Source: an uncultured Ferrovum sp.
Lineage (GTDB): Bacteria; Pseudomonadota; Gammaproteobacteria; Burkholderiales; Ferrovaceae
Reading direction: 5' to 3'
Assembly (NCBI GenBank): GCA_903863375.1
Contig: CAIPBT010000197.1
Location: forward strand, 1-36,522
DNA length: 36,522 bases
The notes beneath the pieces are model-generated. The model searched no databases. It saw only the letters and a program-made list of their open reading frames with translations, and was not told the origin of the DNA. Each line of letters opens with the position of its first letter. Position 1 is the stretch's first letter. Shown here piece after piece: positions 17,750 through 24,030 of the stretch. The position numbers and the translations under genes are program-made.

Positions 17750-18556
17750 TCAGGCGGACCGGGCGGCCATACGGTCGACTCCGGCAATCATCAGGCGCAC
17801 GAACCAGGTGTGTGGCAACAGGCGTTTCAGCCACCACAGGCCGCGTTCAAGGCGGTGGGTCAGAATGAAAAAGTGGCCGCGCGCCACACCGGCACGGATC
17901 TTCGTCGCAACGGCGTCTGCGCTGACAGCAGCACCGCCAACCAGGCGTTCCGCCACCTGGCGCAGCACCGGTGAGCTGGCACGGCCGTGTCGGGCCAGCG
18001 CTGTCCGGAAAAATCCCGGGCAGACCACCGACACACCGACGCCAGAACCGGCCAGCTCGATTTCCAGCACCTCGGACAAGGCCACCACCGCCGCCTTGGT
18101 GGCGCAGTAAGCTGACATGCCGGGCGGATGGATCATGCCGGCCATCGACGCAATGTTGACCAGGCGTCCCCGGCCCTGGGCGCGCAGCACCGGCGCGAAG
18201 ATGCGACAGCCACGCACCACCCCCATCAGGTTGGTGTCGATGATCCATTGCCAGTCACCCGGCAGGCCGTCTTCAAGGCTTCCGGCCAGGGCCACCCCGG
18301 CATTGTTGTAGATCAGGTCAATGCTGCCCCAGCGCGCGAGCACGGCGTCGCGGGCCCGTTCCAGATCGGCGTCGAGGGTGACATCGCAGACCATGCCAAA
18401 AGCCCCGGCCAGTTCCCCGTCCAGCGCCCTGACCAGGGCTACGGCGTCGCGATCACCAACCGCCACCTGCCAGCCTGCCTGCAGATACTGGCTTGCCAAC
18501 GCAAAGCCCAGGCCGCTGGCTCCGCCGGTAATGAACACGGTCTGTTGCGTCGACAT
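17750..18556 (-). CDS. Short-chain dehydrogenase/reductase (SDR)
   Basis: A 268-residue classical SDR. It carries TGGASGLG at 10-17 for the nucleotide, NNAGVALAG near 88, the catalytic Ser in NIASMAG near 137, and YCATK (Tyr/Lys) near 150. The C-terminal segment WWLKRLLPHTWFVRLMIAGVD is hydrophobic and may be a membrane-binding tail, as in some lipid-acting SDRs. It is the first gene of an operon with the acyl-CoA dehydrogenase (13-bp gap), so a hydroxyacyl- or long-chain alcohol/ketone substrate is plausible. The ATG at 18556 is the family N terminus, but its ribosome-binding site is weak. A 12-bp palindrome lies 15 bp upstream of the start codon. Confidence 0.9.
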   Translation of the reverse strand: MSTQQTVFITGGASGLGFALASQYLQAGWQVAVGDRDAVALVRALDGELAGAFGMVCDVTLDADLERARDAVLARWGSIDLIYNNAGVALAGSLEDGLPGDWQWIIDTNLMGVVRGCRIFAPVLRAQGRGRLVNIASMAGMIHPPGMSAYCATKAAVVALSEVLEIELAGSGVGVSVVCPGFFRTALARHGRASSPVLRQVAERLVGGAAVSADAVATKIRAGVARGHFFILTHRLERGLWWLKRLLPHTWFVRLMIAGVDRMAARSA

Positions 18557-18571
18557 CGAACCCCAAGGATA

Positions 18572-18583
18572 AAACGATCGTTT
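18572..18583. promoter_or_regulatory. PsrA-like operator before the SDR/ACAD operon
   Basis: AAACGATCGTTT is a perfect 12-bp palindrome, followed by G. It fits the published Pseudomonas PsrA consensus form (G/C)AAAC-N2-4-GTTT(G/C) except for the first flanking base. It lies 16-27 bp before the SDR start, directly downstream (on the minus strand) of a TATAGT-like -10 element near 18592-18597. PsrA is a TetR-family regulator that responds to long-chain acyl-CoA. No such regulator is in the window. Confidence 0.6.
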
Positions 18584-18737
18584 GAAACCCGACTATAACC
18601 GGGAATCCTGGGGGCGCAAAGGGCCGCTGTGCGGTTGCCAGCTCCCGTTGCCGGCCGCCGCCACCTGCTGACGGTTGGCACACCAGGCACGCCTTCACTC
18701 CCCCCTGGGGCCCTCGATCGCTGTCGACCGTTTACAT

Positions 18738-18766
18738 TGGCCAGAACTGCCTGCAAACTCTGGCCA
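18738..18766. promoter_or_regulatory. Inverted repeat before the first LacI-family gene
   Basis: TGGCCAGA (18738-18745) and TCTGGCCA (18759-18766) form an 8-bp inverted repeat with a 13-bp spacer, ending two bases before the proposed GTG start at 18769. It could be an autoregulatory site, or it may mean that translation starts further downstream. Confidence 0.4.
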
Positions 18767-18768
18767 TT

Positions 18769-19896
18769 GTGAGTCAACAGCCACCGCGCCCTCCGTTCTC
18801 GTCCGACCCGCCGCCGCCCGATGCGGCGCCTGTTCTGGCGGACCCGACCAAGGGAAGCGACACCGACCGGCGCCGCCTGCAGATGGCTGACATTGCACGG
18901 CTTGCCGGCGTGTCGACAGCCACGGTGTCGCGCGCCCTGAACGGCTCCAGTCTGGTCAACGCCGAGACCCGCCAGCGTATTGTCGATCTGGCCCGCTCCC
19001 TGAATTACTCGATCAATGTCGGGGCGCAAAACCTGCGACTCGGCCAAAGTCGCACGATTGCCGTCGTGGTTCCCTATGAGGGCCGCCAGCGCCAGGCCAT
19101 TTCCGATCCGTTTTTCCTGAGCCTGCTGGGCAGTCTGGCGGATGCCCTGACCGACCAGGGTTACGACATGCTGTTGACGCGCATCGATGCCGACCAGCTG
19201 GAGGATGCTGCACGCTATTGCGACAACGGCCGGGCCAGCGGCGTGATCCTGATCGGCCAGTGGCACCACCACGATCAGCTCAACCGGCTGGCGGCCCGCC
19301 AGCTGCCGATCGTGGTGTGGGGTGCGCAGTTGCCACGGCAGCTGTACTGCACGGTCGGCGGCGACAACATCCAGGGTGGCATGGCCGCAACGGAAGTGAT
19401 GCTGCGCGAGGGTCGCCGGCGCATCTGCTTTCTGGGGGATCGCGATCTGCCAGAGGTGGCGCATCGCTACGAGGGCTATCTCGAGGCACATCGCCGGGCT
19501 GGCGTGCAGCCCGATCCCCGGCTGTCCCTGCCGGCATCGTTCCTTGCCGAGGGTGGACGCGATGCGGTCAGCCGCCTGCTCGACCTGCATCAGGGATTCG
19601 ATGGCATCTTCGCGTGCAGCGACCTGATCGCCATGGCCGCCATCGGCGCCCTGCGGGCGCATCAGCTCAGTGTGCCGCAGGACGTCTCTGTGGTGGGGTA
19701 TGACGACGTGGCTCTGGCCCAGAACTTCCAGCCGCCCCTGACCACCATCCGGCAATCGATCGAAGAGGGCGGCCGCCTGCTGGTCGACGCCCTGCTGGAA
19801 CTGATCCGCAAAGGGGCGGCGGCGCCGCGCGTGCTGCCGGCAGTGCTGGTGGAACGGGGCTCTACCGGACCGGACCGGATACACGCGACGCCCTGA
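18769..19896 (+). CDS. LacI-family transcriptional regulator
   Basis: A regulator of up to 375 residues. After a Pro-rich N-terminal tail of about 38 residues comes the LacI helix-turn-helix MADIARLAGVSTATVSRALNG with the hinge helix region to about residue 85. A periplasmic-binding-protein-like effector domain follows (TIAVVVPYEGR; GVILIGQWHH; VPQDVSVVGYDDVALAQNFQPPLTTIRQ). The effector is probably a small sugar or related ligand. The GTG at 18769 lacks a good ribosome-binding site and abuts an inverted repeat; the ATG at 18883 directly before the HTH is a serious alternative. It is divergent from the SDR/ACAD operon (212-bp gap) and ends 12 bp from the convergent nikR. Its target genes are not obvious. 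Confidence 0.88.
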   Translation: MSQQPPRPPFSSDPPPPDAAPVLADPTKGSDTDRRRLQMADIARLAGVSTATVSRALNGSSLVNAETRQRIVDLARSLNYSINVGAQNLRLGQSRTIAVVVPYEGRQRQAISDPFFLSLLGSLADALTDQGYDMLLTRIDADQLEDAARYCDNGRASGVILIGQWHHHDQLNRLAARQLPIVVWGAQLPRQLYCTVGGDNIQGGMAATEVMLREGRRRICFLGDRDLPEVAHRYEGYLEAHRRAGVQPDPRLSLPASFLAEGGRDAVSRLLDLHQGFDGIFACSDLIAMAAIGALRAHQLSVPQDVSVVGYDDVALAQNFQPPLTTIRQSIEEGGRLLVDALLELIRKGAAAPRVLPAVLVERGSTGPDRIHATP

Positions 19897-19908
19897 ACGC
19901 GTCGAACG

Positions 19909-20364
19909 TCACAGCCTGCTGCGGTAGTGGACATGCTGGTGACTGCCCGGCGCTGGCACCACGGCCTCGAGCGGCACCAGATTGACCTTGCCAAAGCGCA
20001 CCCCACGTTCCGCCATCAGGGCATCGGCGAACGCCCTGACCTGCTCCAGGCTGCCGCGCAGGATCACCGTTTCCAGGCACTCCTCATGGTCGAGATGCAC
20101 GTGCATCGATGACACGGCCAGGTCGTGATGGGCGTGCTGCAGGGCAGCGAGCCGGCTGGCCAGTTCCCGCTGATGATGGTTATAGACGTAACTCACGGCT
20201 GCGATGCAGTGCTGTGGCCCCCTGCCCTGCAGACGCACCGTCTCCAGACGATCCCGGATCAGGTCGCGCACCGCCTCCGAACGGTTTTGATAGCCCTGGC
20301 GCTGCACGAAATCGTCAAAGGCCTCGGCCAGCGGATCGTCGATGGAAATGGTCAGTCTTTGCAT
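19909..20364 (-). CDS. nikR: Nickel-responsive regulator NikR
   Basis: A 151-residue ribbon-helix-helix repressor that binds DNA when loaded with Ni(II). The N-terminal RHH domain MQRLTISIDDPLAEAFDDFV is followed by the ACT-like metal domain. The nickel ligands known from E. coli (H76, H87, H89, C95) align here with H77, H88, H90 and C96 in QHAHHD and MHVHLDHEEC. The ATG at 20364 gives the exact family N terminus; the longer in-frame extension is unsupported. A GGTGAG element about 8 bp upstream can serve as ribosome-binding site. It is divergent from a TonB-dependent receptor, with a NikR-type operator in the 74-bp gap, so it probably represses the receptor and perhaps itself. Confidence 0.95.
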   Translation of the reverse strand: MQRLTISIDDPLAEAFDDFVQRQGYQNRSEAVRDLIRDRLETVRLQGRGPQHCIAAVSYVYNHHQRELASRLAALQHAHHDLAVSSMHVHLDHEECLETVILRGSLEQVRAFADALMAERGVRFGKVNLVPLEAVVPAPGSHQHVHYRSRL

Positions 20365-20385
20365 GGGGCGCTCACCGGACACAAG

Positions 20386-20415
20386 CTGGCATGATATCGC
20401 CAGCCGACGTATGAT
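20386..20415 (+). promoter_or_regulatory. Candidate promoter of the receptor gene
   Basis: CTGGCA (20386-20391, 4 of 6 matches to TTGACA) and TATGAT (20410-20415, 5 of 6 matches to TATAAT) are separated by 18 bp. The -10 element overlaps the left arm of the NikR operator, as expected for direct repression. Confidence 0.45.
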
Positions 20416-20436
20416 GATTTTCTGAAACTTCATACG
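20408..20436. promoter_or_regulatory. Candidate NikR operator
   Basis: CGTATGA (20408-20414) and TCATACG (20430-20436) are perfect 7-bp inverted arms with 15 bp between them. The E. coli NikR site is GTATGA-N16-TCATAC; the half-sites here are identical and the spacer is one base shorter. It sits between divergent nikR and the receptor gene, overlaps a -10-like TATGAT, and ends three bases before the first ATG of the receptor. Confidence 0.8.
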
Positions 20437-20438
20437 GG

Positions 20439-22754
20439 ATGCCCGCAATGACAGCGCAGCCGAAGCCGCAGCCTACCGCGATCGCCCTGGCATTGGGCCT
20501 TGCGCTGGCCGGCGCAGCCGCCCCAACGGCGTCAGCGGCGTCAGCGGCGTCAGCCGCAGGCGCAGGCGCAGTCGCCACCCCAGCAGTCCCCGGCACGGTA
20601 CCCACCAGCGTGACGGTGCTCGATACCGTCCAGGCCACTGGCCACTATGACAACGCCGTCGGCACCTTCGACGCCGCCTCGCAGGGCACCGTGAACGGCG
20701 TGCTGTTGCAGGACATTCCCCTGCTGCGTCCCGGCGAAGTGCTGGAAACCGTGCCCGGACTGGTGGTGACCCAGCATTCCGGCGACGGCAAGGCCAACCA
20801 GTACTTCCTGCGTGGCTACAACCTCGACCATGGCACCGATCTGGCGAGTTTTCTCGATGGTGTCCCGGTCAACATGCCGACCCACGCCCACGGCCAGGGC
20901 TACTCTGACCTGAATTGCCTGATTCCCGAACTGGTCGACCGCATCAACTACCTCAAAGGGCCCTACTTTGCATCGGCTGGTGATTTCTCGGCGGCTGGCG
21001 CGGTAGACATCCATTATCGGGACAGCCTGCCACGCCCCTTCGCCGATCTCACCATCGGTCAGGAAGGCTATCGGCGCCTGCTGCTGGCCGGATCAGCGCC
21101 CGTCGGGCGTTTCCTGGCCGGGGTCACCGGCGCACCCGGCAAGTCCCTGGTCACTCCCGGCACTGCCGGGGCCGTTGAAGCCCCCGCCCCGACCGGAACG
21201 GATGCCGGCCCGGTCCTGCTGGCAGCGCTTGAGGTGCTGGCCCAGGATGGTCCCTGGGTAAATCCGGAGGGTCTGCACAAGACCAATGGCCTGCTGCGCT
21301 TGAGCGACGGATCGGCGCTGCGGGGCTGGTCGGCGGATGTCCAGCTGTATGACGCGCAATGGAACTCGACCGACCAGGTACCGCTGTCCCTGATCACGTC
21401 GGGTGCCTTGCCCCGCTTTGGCGCTGTTGATCCCAGCGATGGCGGCCGCAGCGGGCGCGCCATCCTGTCTGGGGAATGGCATCGGCAGGATGCCGACGGC
21501 TATCAGCGGGTCAGCGCCTTCGTCGAACACTCGCGCCTGCAGCTGTTTTCCAATTTCACCCTGTTCGAAAACCGCGAATCCCTGTCGCCCGTTGCCGGCA
21601 ATCCGCCGGTCTTTGCCCCGGATCCCCTGCGGCCCACCGACCAGTTCGAACAGTTCGAGCAACGCAACACGCTGGGCACCGGCGTCCTGCAGGGATGGAA
21701 CCACCACCTGCTCGGTCACGACAGCACGACCGAGGTCGGTCTGCAGGGACGCTATGACTTCGTGCACGTCGGCCTGCTCGATACCCAGTCGCGCATTCCG
21801 TTTCATACCGTGGGTGACGATCAGGAGCAGGTCAGTTCGCTGGGTGTCTATGTGCAGAACACCACCACCTGGACGCCCTGGCTGCGCTCCTTGCTTGGCC
21901 TGCGCGAACAGCGCGTCAGCCTGGCGCAGACCGACGCGCTGTATGCCCAGAACACGGCTGGGGCGAACGGCAATCTGTTGCTGCCCAAGCTGGCGCTGAT
22001 CCTTGGTCCGTGGGACCGCACCGAGTTTTTCCTGAATGCCGGTCAAGGCGTGCACAGCAATGATGCCCGCGGCGTGATCAACCAGATCGACCCGACCACG
22101 GGTGCGGCGGCGACAGGGGCAACCACCCTGGTGCGCGCCACCGGCTATGAGGTGGGAGCACGCACGGAAGCCATCGACGGCCTGCAGACTTCCTTCGCGC
22201 TATGGGCCCTGAACAGCGATTCCGAGCTGGTCTACAACGCCGACTCGGACATCGGCAGCACCAGCGCGAATGGCGCCAGCCGGCGCTACGGCATCGAGTG
22301 GAACAACCATCTCCAGGTGGGCCGTCAGCTGCTGGTCGATGCCGATGTGGCATGGACGCACGCGCGCTACGCGGCGCCGAACGCCAACGGTGCCCCGGGC
22401 GACCAGATTCCGAATGCCGTGCCAGTGGTGGCGCTGATCCGGGCTACCCTGCGCGATCTTGGCCCCTGGACCCTGTCGCTGGAAGAACGCTATTTGGGCG
22501 CCTACCCGGCCTCGCAGGATGGCAGCATCCAGGCACCATCGTCGCTGGTCACCAATCTGCGCCTGCAGCGAGTGCTGACACCAGACATCAAGGTCAGTCT
22601 CGACCTGCTGAACGTATTCAACACGTCCTACTACGACATCGTCTATCAGCAGGATTATCGCGTCTCGCCGACGGCGCAGGCCGTTGCCACCGGTACCAGC
22701 GTCCATCCCGGCGAGCCACGCGAAGTGCGCGTCAACCTGCAGCTGGCCTTCTGA
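20439..22754 (+). CDS. TonB-dependent receptor, probable nickel uptake
   Basis: A 771-residue outer-membrane receptor. The N terminus has a signal peptide (hydrophobic ALALGLALAGAAAPTASA), then a plug domain with LLRPGEVLETVPGLVVTQHSGDGKANQYFLRGYNLDHGTD-type sequence, and a barrel ending in VNLQLAF with a terminal Phe. The N-terminal VPTSVTVLDTVQAT may contain the TonB box. The divergent nikR gene and the shared operator predict nickel repression, so the cargo is probably a nickel chelate; this is inference from context. ATG at 20439 or at 20448 is possible, the second having GGGA upstream. Barrel residues about 228-253 (VTGAPGKSLVTPGTAGAVEAP) look like a low-complexity insertion. The 3' end overlaps the convergent LacI gene by 23 bp. 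Confidence 0.9.
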   Translation: MPAMTAQPKPQPTAIALALGLALAGAAAPTASAASAASAAGAGAVATPAVPGTVPTSVTVLDTVQATGHYDNAVGTFDAASQGTVNGVLLQDIPLLRPGEVLETVPGLVVTQHSGDGKANQYFLRGYNLDHGTDLASFLDGVPVNMPTHAHGQGYSDLNCLIPELVDRINYLKGPYFASAGDFSAAGAVDIHYRDSLPRPFADLTIGQEGYRRLLLAGSAPVGRFLAGVTGAPGKSLVTPGTAGAVEAPAPTGTDAGPVLLAALEVLAQDGPWVNPEGLHKTNGLLRLSDGSALRGWSADVQLYDAQWNSTDQVPLSLITSGALPRFGAVDPSDGGRSGRAILSGEWHRQDADGYQRVSAFVEHSRLQLFSNFTLFENRESLSPVAGNPPVFAPDPLRPTDQFEQFEQRNTLGTGVLQGWNHHLLGHDSTTEVGLQGRYDFVHVGLLDTQSRIPFHTVGDDQEQVSSLGVYVQNTTTWTPWLRSLLGLREQRVSLAQTDALYAQNTAGANGNLLLPKLALILGPWDRTEFFLNAGQGVHSNDARGVINQIDPTTGAAATGATTLVRATGYEVGARTEAIDGLQTSFALWALNSDSELVYNADSDIGSTSANGASRRYGIEWNNHLQVGRQLLVDADVAWTHARYAAPNANGAPGDQIPNAVPVVALIRATLRDLGPWTLSLEERYLGAYPASQDGSIQAPSSLVTNLRLQRVLTPDIKVSLDLLNVFNTSYYDIVYQQDYRVSPTAQAVATGTSVHPGEPREVRVNLQLAF
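20528..20554 (+). repeat. 9-bp tandem repeat in the receptor N terminus
   Basis: GGCGTCAGC is repeated three times exactly, encoding the Ala/Ser-rich stretch around the signal-peptide cleavage region of the receptor. Copy changes would stay in frame. Confidence 0.8.
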
Positions 22755-23862
22755 CGCCGCAGGAGGCGCGAACGATCAGTTCCGGAGCCGGCAGGGTCGC
22801 CGCCACAAGCGCTGGCACTGGATTGGCATCAGCATTGAGAGCGGAAGGGGTAGCGGTAGCGGTAACGGTAACGGAAGGAGCAGCGGACAAGCCCAGCAGA
22901 CCGGCAAGCGCCTGCATGGCAATCCGGCCGTGGGCCAGCGCGTCGGTCCGCACAGTGGTCAGTGCCGGAGCCGCAAAGGCAGCCAGCGGAATATCGTCGT
23001 AACCCACTACCGCGCAATCCTGTGGCACAGCCCAGCCAGCCTCCTGCAGGGCGCGCAGGGCACCGAAAGCGATCGTGTCGTTGCCAGCAAACAGGGCCGT
23101 CGGCCGGCCGCCCGCGGCGAGCAGACGCTGCATCGCCTGATACCCGCTGATGGCGCTCAAGGCACCAAATTCCAGCAGGTCGTCGCGCGGCGCGATGCCG
23201 GCCGCGGTGAGCGTATCCCGCCAGCCCTGCTCGCGCTCGGCATCAGCCACATACGCACGTCCGGCAAAGCCGATATAGGCAATCGCCATGTGCCCCAGTC
23301 CGATCAGATGGGAAACGGCCAGGCGGGCACCGATCCGGGTGTCCTGACCGACACAGCGGGCGCCGGTCTGTGCCTCGGCCGCTGCAGCCTGACCGAGCAG
23401 CACCAGCGGAATGCCGGCCGCGGCGACCGCCGCCAACGGCACCAGCTGATCCTGGCGAGGATTGACCACGATCAGGCCGTCGATGCGCCGGGTACGCGCC
23501 AGGGAAACGAAACCTGTGGCCGTGGCGCTATCGTGTTCCGCGCTTTCCAGCAGCAGTTTCAGACCGAAGCGATGACACTCCGCATTCACGCTAGCGAGCA
23601 GCTGGGCGAGAAAATGATCGTCGTACAGGTGATCAAGACGCGGCACCACCAGGGCCACCGTAGCCGTCGATCCGCTGGCGAGTGACCGGGCGTTGGCATT
23701 GGGCTGATAGCCCAACCGGGCAGCAGCCTCAAGCACGCGCTGTCGAGTGGCCGGCCGGATACCTTGGTCGCGCACGTCATTGAGGACGAACGACACGGTG
23801 GTGGGCGATACCCCGGCCAGACGGGCGACCTGCTGGGCAGTGACAGGGGCTTTGCGGGACAC
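22732..23862 (-). CDS. LacI-family regulator of the carbohydrate locus
   Basis: A 376-residue LacI-type repressor. The helix-turn-helix VTAQQVARLAGVSPTTVSFVLND occupies residues 7-29, followed by the hinge RQRVLEAAARLGYQPNANARSLASG and a sugar-binding effector domain (TVALVVPRLDHLYDDHF; GLIVVNPRQDQL; AVVGYDDIPLAAFAAPALTTVRTD). The GTG at 23862 places the HTH at the normal distance from the N terminus; the longer in-frame extension is not LacI-like. The C-terminal tail is lengthened by a Val/Thr/Ala-rich stretch encoded by a hexanucleotide repeat. It is divergent from the GH36-GalT operon, with a palindromic site in between, so it probably represses that operon and is relieved by a raffinose- or galactose-related inducer. 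Confidence 0.92.
   Translation of the reverse strand: MSRKAPVTAQQVARLAGVSPTTVSFVLNDVRDQGIRPATRQRVLEAAARLGYQPNANARSLASGSTATVALVVPRLDHLYDDHFLAQLLASVNAECHRFGLKLLLESAEHDSATATGFVSLARTRRIDGLIVVNPRQDQLVPLAAVAAAGIPLVLLGQAAAAEAQTGARCVGQDTRIGARLAVSHLIGLGHMAIAYIGFAGRAYVADAEREQGWRDTLTAAGIAPRDDLLEFGALSAISGYQAMQRLLAAGGRPTALFAGNDTIAFGALRALQEAGWAVPQDCAVVGYDDIPLAAFAAPALTTVRTDALAHGRIAMQALAGLLGLSAAPSVTVTATATPSALNADANPVPALVAATLPAPELIVRASCGVRRPAAG
22849..22872 (-). repeat. Hexanucleotide repeat in the LacI-family gene
   Basis: GGTAGC twice and GGTAAC twice run head to tail on the plus strand, encoding alternating Val/Thr and Ala/Thr residues in the regulator's C-terminal tail. The unit preserves reading frame. 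Confidence 0.8.
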
Positions 23863-24008
23863 GGCAGAACACTCGCAGATCAGGCGGTCGGGGTGGCTTG
23901 GCCGACCAGCTGCCGCAACGTTCTGCAGGGTACACGAATGCCACCGGGCAATCGAGTGCTGCATCGCAGCGTGCCATTCAACGGCAGGATTACTACACTT
24001 CCGTCAAT

Positions 24009-24022
24009 CTAACGCGCTTTAG
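24009..24022. promoter_or_regulatory. Candidate LacI-family operator
   Basis: CTAACGCGCTTTAG is a 14-bp imperfect palindrome centred on GC, with 12 of 14 positions symmetric, typical in form for LacI-family sites. It lies 9 bp before the GH36-GalT start and about 10 bp after a TACACT (23994-23999) that could serve as a -10 element, so binding would block transcription start. Confidence 0.6.
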
Positions 24023-24030
24023 CTGATGCC

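Noticed and set aside
18439-19884. A 481-codon minus-strand frame opposite the first LacI-family gene
   Set aside because: It is antisense to the regulator and overlaps the start of the SDR gene in another frame, with no recognisable motif.
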